A stretch of 64,000 nt of DNA from Neckera pumila (lineage: Eukaryota; Streptophyta; Bryopsida; Hypnales; Neckeraceae): assembly GCA_963969595.1 (NCBI GenBank), contig OZ018410.1, positions 24,618,913-24,682,912 on the forward strand. Reading direction: 5' to 3'. A program made the position numbers and the translations under genes. Of this stretch, positions 26,402-38,800 are shown piece after piece (within the stretch, counting starts at the first letter, position 1; every line of letters starts with the position of its first letter). The notes below the pieces were generated by a model. That model saw only the letters and a program-made list of their open reading frames with translations. It was not told the origin of the DNA and searched no databases.

Positions 26402-26623
26402 TCCATGAAAGATGCCACAAACAATAATTGTTCAATGAATGACAAGGAATTCTCTAGAGTAGGACATAACTACAACTATCCATCCTTGGAATTTTTTGTA
26501 GAAAGTGGAGAACATGTACAGTAGCTTGACTTCGATTGAGTGCTTTTGAATTTTTTTATTCCAATGACTCTCACGGTTGCACAATGCATGATTTCCAAGG
26601 TCACCCCCCGCGTTGTTCCAGGA
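26402..26623. mobile_element. TTAA-flanked short TIR element (222 bp)
   Basis: Exact TTAA flanks both sides (26398-26401, 26624-26627). The ends are TCCATGAAAGATGCC on the left and TCCTGGAACAACGCG on the other strand at the right. The whole body aligns by eye with 57381-57598 in the same orientation; shared words include TGAATGACAA, CATCCTTGGAATTTT, GTAGYTTGACYTCGA and GATTTCC. Non-coding. Confidence 0.6.
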
Positions 26624-27292
26624 TTAAACTTCACCACAAATGGATCAAATTGGTGACACGTTTGTTTGGTCTACGCAGCTACTCTTTCTACTACGGCAGT
26701 TAGTTGAAAGTCGAGAAGGCAAATAAAATATAATTAACAAAATAAATAAATTCAGTGAACTTGTTTAAGTTTTCACTACCTAAATTAACTCAATTATTGT
26801 AATATCTTTACAAATCGTCTCTCATTGCTAAATCATTGTCATCCACACTAATTGGACAAAAAAGTGTTAATTGCTACTCAGAAATCTGATGTCTTCTTCA
26901 AATACACTTGCTCCTTCACATGCACATTTAATTGAACATTTCATTAAATTACAGACATCACAAGCTTCAGTGTCAACATCATTCAAATGTGGTTTTTTTG
27001 TCACTCATCATGCCTTCTATCCATCCATCAACAGATCGCATCCATCCATCGCCCAAATAATGAATCACCGAATTTCAACAATTGGATGAAAATGATACAT
27101 ATTCTGTCCACCAGATGGCGACTATAATTAAATCAATGACCCTTCTATTTTATTCAAGTTGACCCGTTGTGCGCTTTCAATTCAAATCGCTGGCTCAGAA
27201 TCATCCATTCTCCCACCATTCATCACCAAATCAGAAGTCATCCACCCGAAACAATGGACGACCATCCACCAGTTACATGACTATCATCATTC

Positions 27293-27388
27293 ATCCATCG
27301 GGGAGTCCTTTAACAACATGGATGAATACCACCATCATTCATCCATTTGGGAGTCCTTTAACAACGTGGATGAATACCATCATCATTC
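27293..27388. repeat. 48-bp minisatellite, two full units plus partial copies
   Basis: Two adjacent 48-bp units (27293-27340, 27341-27388) differ at only a few positions and contain GGGAGTCCTTTAACAAC and GTGGATGAATACC. ATCCATYCATC-like words extend the pattern on both sides (27010-27060, 27389 on). Because 48 is a multiple of three, frames stay open through it and create His/Ser-rich open frames that I do not regard as genes. Confidence 0.9.
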
Positions 27389-27854
27389 ATCCACTGGAGG
27401 CCTTGAAAGTTCAAAGAACCGAAGACAGGCACTTCTTCCCTGGAAGAAGCAAGACTCCTTGCAGTAACTTAGGTGCTCCGCTATGGCGGACCAAGCTTGA
27501 AATTGTCCGCTTCTAACATAGATCGCTCTGACAATGTGGATCTCTGACAGCTTCAGAAGCTGCGAGGAGTTCACAAATTGCAATGACAACGTCGCGGTGT
27601 TAGTTTTAGTCATTGCTTGGAGTTTTTGAGGGTCCAAGGGATCGTGAGTCGAGTGTTAGCGAATTTGATCGATCTCTGGAAGCGGATCCATGTCGGTGGA
27701 GGAGAGCGTGATCAATTTCTGTGTTATTTGGCGATCTTAATTAGAGATTCGAACCGTGGTGCATCTGGCATTGCATTTGGGAGCAACTGGAATTTTTTCC
27801 TCACAGCTCTTGTTGATCGTCGCCGAAGCTTGGCTGTCAGTCCTCGTAGCTTAA

Positions 27855-28160
27855 TTTTAGGGTTAATTATTTATCCTCTGATTGATTCTTGATTCATTTT
27901 CCATAACTACATTCGAGCTCATTCAAAAAAAATTATGGTCTCTGTTTCTAAAACTTCAGTTTGATGGTAGTGTAGAGTAACTTATAGTTTGACGAAGTAG
28001 GATAGAAGTATTAGTGTGATGGGCTGATACTGTTGCTAGGTTTCTCAAATTCTAGGGTTAATTATTATATGTTCTCTGTGATCTTTAAGTATGATTTTCC
28101 ATAATCATACTTGAGATAAATTATTAATAGATATTATCTCTGTTTCCAATTTCACAGAGC
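27855..28160 (+). promoter_or_regulatory. Duplicated leader block upstream of the RDR gene
   Basis: Block 1 (about 27855-27959) and block 2 (about 28053-28158) align from TAGGGTTAATTATT through TTTTCCATAA, then a GAG word, to TCTCTGTTTC. Each ends in a pyrimidine-rich run and CAG, like a 3' splice site (CTTCAG and TTTCACAG). A 5'-UTR intron with two alternative, duplicated acceptors is possible. RNA data would be needed to show it. Confidence 0.4.
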
Positions 28161-28580
28161 GGAACAAGTAACTTAGGGATTGAGTATCAAGGCGATCGGG
28201 TGCCATTTTCTCTTAACTTAGGTCTTTTTTGACATAGATTCTCGAAGGCGTTGGAAGAGAAGTGAGGGATCAAATTTCTAGTCGGAGTTCCATGAGGGGT
28301 ATAGGTTTTAGTGTTCTTTAAGAAATATTGGGGTCTGGAATTGAAATTGGAGCTTTATAGTTGTGACCGTGTCTGTGCTCTCTTTCTTCGATTCTCAGAG
28401 TCGATCCATTTGTAAATTTCAAGTATAGGTTAATTGTGTACATTTTGAGTTCAATGAGGCCGTGTAGTTAATGCTTGACACGAATGTTCTTACTTTTGAG
28501 AGGGAATGGTGCTGGATGGCGCATTTTCATATCCTGCAGTCGCAATTATAGTGGAATTCGCTTAATTTCCACTTTGAGCA

Positions 28581-31500
28581 ATGCAAGGGGCTTGGAAGAT
28601 ATTTTCTTGGGCTGCGGGTAAAGGTGATGAAGAAGGAGCGAAATTCACCTCGGGCTCGGACTTCACTTCTCCAGTGAAACAATCATGGATTCCGGGAGCG
28701 GAAACCGAGGAGGAAATCGCAGACATTCCTGACTTGGAGACACCTGAAAGTCCTAGTTTTAGTGAAAAGTCAGCTGAAAGTAGTATGGGAGCTGATGCTG
28801 ACGATGAAATTTCTTCTCAGAAATCGATAGTAGAGGAGCCTGAAGATCCTTTGCTCCTGCGATTTCGGAAGTTCCAGTTGGAAGCAGAAGCAGAAGCTGC
28901 AGTGAATCCCGCATCTCCAAGCTACGGTAGTACAAACAATGCTCTTGACGTATTCATATGCTGTCACCATAAAAGAATTCTACGTGTTTCGAATCACGGC
29001 TCTTTTTTTTCGTGGGAATTGGCGACAAATTGTTTCTCCCGAACCTGGTGAGCTGGGTGTATCATCTTATAGCAGCGTGAGGGCCTTAGCTATGCGTGAT
29101 CATTTGTGATGTTCTATTGTAGGGCCGGAACGAATACGAGGAGGAGTTGGAAAGAGCAAGGCAGTATCGGTAAAGAGGGGATCAGCTTCTTCATCTGTTC
29201 TGAAGCAAGTGCAGGTGGAGAAACTTGAGAATCTAATACCCTTGGATAAAGACTGGGACCGCTTTTATCCCAATGTGATAGAGGACCAATTCTCTTGGCC
29301 CTGGGCTAAGCTTACGGAACAGCAACTTGCTTTAGGGAAACTGGACTTCAAGAAGTTCATGGTTGCGCTAAGCTGTCTTGGAGAGTAAGTATTTTATTTC
29401 CCTGAGTGACTCCTTTTTCAAACAAAATCTGTTGAATGTGAATTTTCTCACAGATCATTGCGTAACATGTAACACGTTAGTACGTAGACCATATTTTCTC
29501 GGTTAACTCTGCATGGGAAATTTAGATAGCAAATAATTGTGCGCAGATTGGGCCTTCACCCGGAAGAGGTACTTACGCTGGGGCAAATTCAGAAGATTCA
29601 GAGATTGTCGTTGAAAGACGTCGCAGGATACGTTTCCCGAGAAGTTTCTGTGAACAGAGGTGTCGGGGATGAAGCTTTTCCTCACATCAAAGTACATACA
29701 ATTCCTCTACTTCTGAATGAAGCCTTTTGCAGCAAATTAGTTTATCGTCTGTAAAGGACCTGCCCTTTTACTTGTGATTTAGCATTGATCACCATTGATA
29801 ACTTTTTTGATATCTTATTACTAAGCTTCAAATTTCTTTAATAGTCCTTGTTTTCTGTCGCTTTAGGGAAAATTCATCTGAATCGGTTTTGATCAGCCAT
29901 TCATTTAGCGTCGTGTTGAGCTTTTGTTTGGCACCTGTTGCAGGTGTGTTTGAGATGATAAGGTCAGGTTCCATTAGACTGCGAGTCGCTTCAATTGCTA
30001 GTAATCTGGCTGGGCGGGATTATCAGAGCTGATATTCTCTATAGCTTGAAATGATTTCAGTTTGAAATGGCCTTTTTTCCCAGTTGGGCCACACCTTGTT
30101 AACAAGTATAATTGCTTTTTTGACAGAGAGATTGGCTGACAAAGGGACTTTTCTCGTTTGAGTGCAACGTCGATAAACATGGCGTTTGTAAGTTCAAGGT
30201 AATTATTAGCGCTTCTAGAGTTCGAGCGGTTGGTTGTGGGATTGTTTTTCAGTTGAAAATGACTTGAGGCTTATTTTATCTGCAACTTTTGATTTCTCAG
30301 GTTGTGAAACCAAGGCCAGCAAGTACGTTGCTGCATCGCACATTTGGCGAAGACAGAGTTATGCCTGTTTACTTCAATGAGTTTCCAACTGAAGACAAGT
30401 TTCAATTGGTTCGGGATGGGATCATGGTTGGCCTTCGTCGATATCGGTTCTGGAGTAAGTGGTGCATTAATCCAAAAAACTATTGCCGGGCTTCTATAGC
30501 TATCCTGTTAAAGAAGTTGGTGTTTTTATATTTTCTGTTCATGAAGAGTTCGCTAGTTTGTAAGTTTGTAGTCTGCTTCGGCGTGGACTTGTCTTCAAGC
30601 TGTCCACGAGTTTGTGCATCTTGAGTATAACGAATCCTTCTTGTGTAAACGGGGATAGGCTTTACTTTTCAATTGCCCGGGATATGGTTTGGTGCAGTTC
30701 CTTTGTGTCTAATGTTGCTTTTTATTTTACTCAGCTTTCAAGGATTCTGGAAAGGAGGACTTCAAAGACAGGACAAAGCCAAATGGTAAGTAATTCCTCT
30801 GCACGTTTTTTGTCTTCAATTGTCATCTGGTATACGTTCAGATTAGGATGCTCTGGTATTGTATTTTATTATCTTCTGCTTTTCTTCTTCATTTTATTGA
30901 GGTATTTACTGTTAATCTCTTTTAATGCGTACCTTCCTAATATGATCCTGGTGTCGCTTATATTTGGATATTGTGGTGATGAACGTTGGACAGCTAAGGA
31001 TTATCAGAGAGCTGTAAAATGCTTTTTCATCTGCACGGAGTCTTTAGCAGATGTCGATCTTGCTGATCCAAATTTCAAGTATTTCATACGAATAGAGGCT
31101 GCCCGCTGCCACATCATGCATATTAACACAGTCCCCACATTGCCCAAGTTTGCTTCCTGGTGAGTTCAGCCTGATGGTATGAGTCCATTAGCTGAGCTAA
31201 CCTACACAATGCATCTGAGTGATTGGTTTGTTCCTTGAAGAATGGGTTGCTAGGGTTGGTTGAGACCACATGATGTTTGTTTAAAGTGGGACTTTCAATT
31301 GAATAGGTTAATTCTATCTCCTCAAGTCTTTCCCAATGTCTCATGATTGGCATGGCTGATCTTCTGGTTGAGGGCTCAGGCTACAGCTCGCTCTCTCCAA
31401 GTCCGCTGCAGCCAACCTGAACTGGAATGAAGTTGAAGTCAAACTGATGCCTGACCTTCTTTCGAAGGTATTGCCCTGTTGAATTTCAAACCACGGCTAT

Positions 31501-34500
31501 TCTCTCGCACAGAACTTCATGAAATGAGATTCAGCGAAACAGTTATGTTTGGCTTTCCTAGTTAATCATTCATAATGACGCTTTCTTATTTATGATTAAG
31601 TTATTTTATCGTGGTTTCTCGGTTTATAACAGTTATTTGAATAGGATCGTTCTGCACTTTTGTGACAGAATTTAGACAACTCGGGGAAATTCATGGCTCA
31701 CACAGATGGCACAGCAGAGATGTCACCCGACGTTGCAAGACTCTTACCATGTTCTGTCTTCAAAGGGAAAGTTGGCACGCCAAAGGTTTGTTTCTGACAT
31801 GGTTTGGTGTAGAACGCTTGGCGTGGCTGCACCACTATTTTTAATGGCAATTACAGCAATAAGATGGATGAAAACAGTGGACACGAAGCTAAAATTGGAA
31901 TTGAACGAAGGTGATGTTGAATGGATTTCCGCCGTTATTGATGTTTTGTTTTACAGGGTTATCCCACACTAGTGCAAGGTCGCCTCTTTTGGAATGGAAT
32001 GGCAATAAAGGGTACTTGGCAAGTAAATCATCAGGTATTCGAGTTTCATTTTTCTTTTTCGCTCAATAGTTAGTGTATTCCATTTTAATCATTACAATTA
32101 GAAGCCTGCTTAGACACCCCCAGTCGGTTTGAAGTTGTTTTATAATTTTGTCGTTCGGTAATGTGCATAGACAAGTTTAATATGTACCTTACGGGTTTTG
32201 GTTTTGCTCTAGCTGAAAGGTCTGAAGATATTCTATCGACCCTCAATGGTGAAGGTCGCATCTGACCCTGTTCTGAAAGATTTTCCTACAGTCAACAGTT
32301 TTGAAGTTGTGAGCACCAACATTTGGTATGTGGAATTGAATTCTGCTCTTATGGCTAACTTATTTTAGGTAGAGACTTGACTTGGTCGAGCAGGATATCT
32401 TGTATGTTGATGAGGCTGTTGTGTTGAAACAACCATGTTCAGCCGATTGTTTTGCATGAGAAGTGACTTTAATCTTCCAGAGAGGTATTGATGCATATTT
32501 TGTTTGATTTTTGTTATTTTCAGCTACAAGCTAAAAGAGGAGGCAAAGTTGTCTCAAGACTTGATTATCCTTCTGTCCATAGGCAATGTCCCGCCTTCTT
32601 TCTTCTTGGGACTAGTTGATGAAGCCCTTGATACTCTTCGCAGTTTCCTTTTCACTCGTGGCCAGGTCTTCAGAGGTATACAAATTTCAGTTTTGGCTCA
32701 ACAGTGCCATTACCGTCATGTTTATTGTTTTGGTGCAAGATTGTCATGTTTTTTCATTGGTCGCTGCAGAATTTGTATCTGATTTTGGATCATGCTAAGA
32801 AAGTTCTGAGGTGTTCTCGGGTCATTAAGAATCCAGTCTTACGTTTTTGCAACCTGAGGGTTGTGCAGAACTGAGAAGATCGCCTCCAGACTATGATGTT
32901 GGTGACCAAACACTTCGTATGATCTTGGCGAATATCCCAATGAACAACCCGCAGATGCAAAAGAATCTGAATAAGATCACGCATGATAAGATCACACTTC
33001 TGCGGAAAGGTTGTATACCTCTTCCTGACAGCTATTACCTCATGGGCACGTCGGATCCAACCAAGGAGAAAATTCTGAAGCCAAATGAAGTTGCGATCAT
33101 TAAGTAAGTAGCCTTCACTAAGCCCCGGCAAACAGACAATGTTTTGCAGTCTGCAAGTTCTTAACGATTTCGAACGTGCAGGAATGGCGACAAAGTATGT
33201 GGGAAAGTTCTTGTTTACAAGAATCCCGGGAAGCATTGGGGAGACGTACATGTTTTTGACGCTGTGTGGGACGAGCGACTCAATCCGTATGTGGGTCCTG
33301 CAAAGCATACCATCTTCTTTTCTGTTCGGGGTGACCGGCCGGTTGCGGATGAAATTGCTAACAGTGACCTTGGCAGTGACCTCTTTTGGGTTTGCTGCAA
33401 CACGGAGGTACGTGTTGTTTCACATTCTTACTTCTTTTCAACAATTGGCACATTGAGTTCTTGAAAATATTGATCATTTAGTTGCAATATTTTTTGCATA
33501 TGGATAGCAAATTTATTTGCAGGTAATTTGACGGTAATTTTATTGTTCTTGAACTAAATGAGATGCTAAAAATGATACCATGTGTATTTGCGACACAAAT
33601 TGGCCATCCAACACCATTACAGTTTCATGCGATGGCCGTATCCAGTTTACAGTTAACCGCATTGAGTTTAACTTGGCAATCTTTTATTTTAACATCAACC
33701 AGAACTTCATGGTTCTCGAACTGAGTTGGTCTTCGCGGTTGCGTTTTCTCAAATCGAATGTAGTCTTTTTCTGCAGTGTGAGGATCTGTTGAATGCTTTC
33801 ATTTTATCTGCATTGTCTCGTGTTTATCTGTGTTTCAATGTTTGGGTTCATCAAGTTCAGAGGTGTTCGTATTTGCTGCAGTTGATATCCCTTTTCACTC
33901 CCAGCAAATCTTGGAAGAGAATAGGAGAGAAGATAAACTATCCGGCTGGGGATGGCCCCGGCAATCTGACTCCTAGAACTCTCGAATACACCCTTTTTGA
34001 CAAATTTCTGAGAAGCCGTTTCACAACACAGTGAGGAATCCTGATCCATTTGCCTTTATCATATATACTACTACATCTTTTGGCTTTTAGGATCCAAAGT
34101 GGAGTTTAAGGTGCCGATCATGAATCGCAAGGCAGATTTCATTCAATTTAAGAAACTGTCTTTTAGACTTGGCTGTGCCTTGATTTTTACTGGATATTGG
34201 ATGTGACATCCATGCACACAACGACTGCGTAAATTTGGTTGTACCTTGCTGTCTTTTTACGAATTTCCCTGCTGAGCAGATATGATCCTGAATCTAATTC
34301 TTGTTTCACAGTAAGCCTATGCAACAAGCGGCGACATTTTGGATGGCACACATGGATCGGTATTTGGCACTCAAAGATGCGGATGACATTACAGACGAGT
34401 TAGATCTCATATCAGAATCAATTGATGATTTAATAGAGATCTTTTACAGAGCCTTGGATGCTGATAAAATTGGAGAAGAGGTCTGCTTTTCGCATCGACA

Positions 34501-35874
34501 TGTGTTTGCTTGGATGTCAGTACGTAATCTCCTCCCTCCTCTCATTTATACTTCTTTTCTTGCAGTTCATGAAGATAGTCCATTGCAGCAACGGAATCCC
34601 AGTAAGCTAGGCGTTGACGTTTGATTTATTAGAATCTTTGTACCACAAGTCGTTTGGAAATTTTTCTTATATTTGAGCTTTTTAATTTTAGTTGAATATG
34701 AGACTGCACACTCGTATCGCCGCCTACTGCTGCATTGAAAATCTGAACTTTGTTGACAAGTGAAAAAGAGAGGTGTCAGAATTTATCAGATATACATCTT
34801 TGTTCTCTAATGCTCGCTCCTCAAATCCAGGTCAAATTACCTAGAAGGTTGGAACCGGAAAGCTTTCCACATTATATGAAGGAGAATCAGATCAACAGAA
34901 GGACCTATTACACCTCCACAAGCGTACTTGGCCAAATATACGATAAGATCATCAGAAATGTCAATGGACTTGGTTACAGACCTGAAGGTATGCTTTCCCA
35001 TCCTGAAAGTTGGGTATTAGAAATTGCCCACTGTAAAACGTTTATGAACATACATCCGCTCTCCTGGAATAGAGTGCTTGGTGAGGCGGTTTAGTTCATG
35101 TGCAGAATTCGACGTCTTTTTTAGAGCAATTCGACATTTTTAGTTAGGTTTATCCAATTTGCTTACAAGCTTATTGTGTGAGATATCGTGACCTGCAATC
35201 TTACATGTAATCTAATCAAATGTGTGTGGTTTTCCTATGAATGGCAGAAACAATCGCATATGATCCCAAATTCGAGTATGGGAGGTTTGAGAGATACACA
35301 GAGAGATGGCAAGGACTTCTACAGCAGTACAACAAAGACATGCAGGCTGCATTTAAGAATAATGAGCAAGATCGAGTGATAGCTTACTATCAGGAGGTAC
35401 CATAAGCTTATCTGACGATGTCACAAACTTTAAGATGTTTTTCTTTCTTATTAATGATTGTTGTCGGATCTGTTACCCTGTTATGACAATTTTGCTACAT
35501 GTATCCAGGCTCCTGAACTGAATCTTTGCCATTCAGATAGCTGTTTGCAACTCAGTAGACAGATTTCCTGGTTGGTCTCATTAATGAAAGATGGGAGTGC
35601 TGGGCTGACTTGCTATTCTGCCTCACAGATGTTGGAAGGACAAAACAAACCGATTACCCAAGTGTGGGAGGAAGCATCTGCTCTTTACGTCGTTAACCAC
35701 GCACATGCAGAACAGACTTATCGCAATGGCCATCCACCCTCACTGCAATGTGCATTGACTGTGGCATTAGAACATCTGTGCGAGATCTATGCAAACAACG
35801 AGCAACGGAAGCCGTATACTTTATCGTCTTCTGCAAAGGAGGAAATTTTTGGTCCTACCAATTTTGATACTTGA
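28581..35874 (+). CDS. RNA-dependent RNA polymerase, gamma clade (RDR3/4/5-type), active-site motif DLGSD
   Basis: Nineteen exons: 28581-28926, 29123-29384, 29547-29691, 30127-30198, 30301-30454, 30735-30785, 30994-31159, 31380-31467, 31669-31785, 31957-32034, 32213-32325, 32524-32675, 32869-33103, 33182-33407, 33882-34030, 34312-34480, 34831-34987, 35248-35396, 35509-35874. They join in frame to about 1064 residues, close to the family's usual length. RDR enzymes copy RNA into double-stranded RNA for silencing; the role of the gamma clade is poorly known. Family marks are HTDG (about 439), YYLMG (about 637), VLVYKNPG, GPAKHTIFF, the catalytic segment at 722-726, and YTSTSVLG. The first 115 residues are acidic and unlike the family. 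Where RDR3/4/5 proteins have DFDGD, this gene reads D-L-G-S-D (33366-33380), losing the middle aspartate. The frame is otherwise open. Exon 4 and the extended donor of exon 12 are the least certain boundaries. The identity is secure; catalytic activity is doubtful. Confidence 0.9.
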
Positions 35875-38800
35875 AATAGTACCCCTGTAAATAATTGTAT
35901 GTAGCTGTATGGTTGTGCAGTATTAGAGTTGGAGGTAGTCGAAAATGTCATTCTTGTGGAGCTTGGTTAGTTCCAGAATGAGTTATCGCAGAGGGTTTGG
36001 TACAATCTCAATCACTGTAGTATGTTGGATCCGAAACCTCAGGTTGTGTCAAATACAAGTCATCCATATTCTAATCCTGTCCAACTTGCCCTGTAAAATT
36101 TGCTTGGTAAGGTACGTAGCCCTGTTCCTAACTATGTCCATCCATACTACGTAACCTACTAGAGGGTTTAGAGTTCCGGTGAGATTGTCATATCTGCTTC
36201 TGTAGCTCATGATTTGACATCAATAATTGATAGGAAGCAAAGAGGAGGTGTTGATCTTTTGATGAATTCTTGGTCACTTCTCTGTTCAAAAGCTGGCAGA
36301 TCATGTGATCAGTGCTGTAGTTTTCTCATGCCATGTGTTTATTAAATCTTCAACTTGGCTGAATGAAAACCCTTGGCTGTACAGCTGTCTCTAACTCTGA
36401 CAGCTTGGTGGTTTGAAGGATAGTATAGTTTTTTAGCAATGCTTCAGTAGTAGAATAAGTTAGTCTCACTTGGTCACTCATGAGGGGTACCTTAGAGAGC
36501 CCACCTTTCTCTTTGTCCTCACTTGGTCATTCATGAGGATAATCATGCCACTTTGTTTGTGGTTTTGCAAATACCAAGATCAATTGACTTTGGCTTATCA
36601 TGGGTTTGTCACACTTTCATGCTTTGCTCAGTTTTGCATTTGGAGGTGAATCAGAAACTCAATCTCTATCCAATAGAAATGTTTAAATCATCAGCTTAAG
36701 AAAAAATAAGGAATACATTGACAACGAGTTCAAAACCTCAGCTTAAGAAAAAGGCCAATACTTTGACAATGAGCAACTATGTTACGAGAGTTGCTTTCCC
36801 TTGACATTAATTGCAATGGTTCATTTTTTTTTTTTTTTTTTCTTAATTTTTTTTTTTTTAAAACACATGGACAAATTCCATTGATAAGGATATGGCTCAT
36901 TTTGTTTGAAGGTCCTGCTCCAACTTCCTGACATGTAGCTTTTGTCAATACCAAGCCTCCACTCTTTCCATCCATAGTCAATAAATTTTTTCCTCATCCC
37001 TACAAAATCTATAAGATAGTCAAATTCTAAAAATTCTTAAGATTTGACAATTGTCGTTTGATCCCAAGTGTCATGACAAGAAGATTGGCTTCATATAAGA
37101 TATGCATTCCTAAAATTATCCCTCTCCCAAGTGTGTACACTATCACTACATTTGCGTAAAGTTTTGGATTGAAGTTAGCTACAAGTTTGTGCAAGACATT
37201 ACATCTATCTCACAAAGTGGAACCAACATGGTGAATTTTGTGTTTCCAGGGTAAAAGTATTAAGAAAAATCTATTTTGTGCCATATTTAGAGTATGTTCT
37301 AGACCTCTTCTTGCTAATTTGGGGTCTCTGATTGCAAATATGAATTCAAAATTTGCAAATTTTATCATGTGTGAAGTATAATGAACTTTTATATTTTTCC
37401 CGGGGTAAATCCACCTTGCTGGTCTCCCTTCGCGGGACGAATTAAACATCTTGCCAAATTGGTAGATAGAAGACACAACTACAAAAGGAATGATTTTGGA
37501 TGTGCGTCCTTTAAGGTAGCCTGTCCACATTTTGCCCGTATTCCAATAACTGCTCCTACTTTTGTACCATGAATTGTTACTGCAGGAATGAAAAACTGTC
37601 CGGTGATGAATTGGTGCTCATTTGGGATTATATTGTACAATTTTATTGATCAGTTGGGGATTGAGTTTGATTTGGAAGTAGACAAAATTTTAGTGTAATT
37701 AATGTAGAGTTATGAGTGGTGGGACACTTTGTGCCATCCTAAGCAATTACATGCACCATGTTGTTCAAGTTTAAGGTTTGTATGTCTTCATTTTTGAACT
37801 CCATTTGCACCATTGTTGGACAACTCTTTGACATTTAATGTCAATACCTATGAACTTCAATAGCACCCTATTGCTGTGAGATTTAGAAAATCATATCTAA
37901 TTCAATTTAAGTCCAAAAATTATGAATCAGATTGTGATGGATGCATCTTCCTCTCTTCTTTTCCTTGTAAATTTGTTAGAAAATGCTTTGATGTGCATAG
38001 AAGAAATCCTAAGCCAAAAGGCTCTTAAATGGGCAGTTTTTGCACCTCCTACCTTACGCCCAATCTCAAAACAAATTGGAGACTGCATTCTTTACCGTCT
38101 CGAAAATTTCAATTTGTTTCTCTTTTCAGGCAACTTGACAGTGTCGGTGCATGTTCAGGTGTTGGTTGGTTGCAGCCGATTTTCAACACATTGTGTGTAG
38201 CCAATTTTCAACACACTAACTTCTATGCAAAGAAATACTTTTAAGAAATTTAAAGGTTCATGTTCTCATTATAAGTCGTAAGCTCTCTCCTTTATAATCA
38301 TCCAATACCTACCCCCGAGATCCTGTCAGAGCTGGTGTAAAAGCATGTTTGATTGCACCTACTTCTCCCACATCAGCTACAATAGTGATTCACAAGCTCC
38401 AAAGATATGATCGGGTTCAGGGCTTTTTTTTTCATTTTTGAAGAAGTGCCATAGTGGCGATATAAAATGTTACAGTGGTGCTCCAAATTGCAACATTCAT
38501 CCACTTATTGGATGTATAGTATGGTTTTCATCCACAATTAGGCGATTTCATCTAATATTTTTTTTAATTTCAAAGTTGTCTGGTGATTTCATCCAATTTT
38601 TTTGGCATTTTTTATACCCTCTTTTAGTCAGATTATTTTTCTTGGTGCAATCTGGCACCAGAAAGCCAAAAAAAAAAGCTTTGATCGGGTCTTGAATTCT
38701 CGATTTGGGTCACCAATGCAACTCCTACAGTACACAGACAGACAAATCCCATACTCATGAGTAGCAGGTTTTTTGGGGGCGAAATTTTGCACTTGTCAAA

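Larger units (their letters stand above)
26624..28580. other. Spacer and 5' leader region of the RDR gene
   Basis: No separate gene. A 48-bp minisatellite lies at 27293-27388. From about 27470 on, base composition becomes balanced, and the stretch probably contains the promoter and untranslated leader, possibly intron-bearing, of the polymerase gene starting at 28581. Two related blocks with acceptor-like ends occur at 27855-27959 and 28053-28158. The transcription start cannot be placed. Confidence 0.4.

Noticed and set aside
27159..27516. Two overlapping His/Ser-rich open frames of 102 and 115 codons
   Set aside because: They run through a 48-bp minisatellite whose length keeps frames open; both frames being open at once argues for chance.
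27735..27770. GGTTCGAATCT-like word on the minus strand suggesting a tRNA T-arm
   Set aside because: No acceptor stem, D-arm or anticodon arm can be folded around it.
32776..32868. Alternative upstream start for RDR exon 13 at the GCTGCAG acceptor
   Set aside because: Every frame from that acceptor meets a stop or fails to join. Starting at 32869 with the extended donor at 32675 keeps the frame and matches family spacing.
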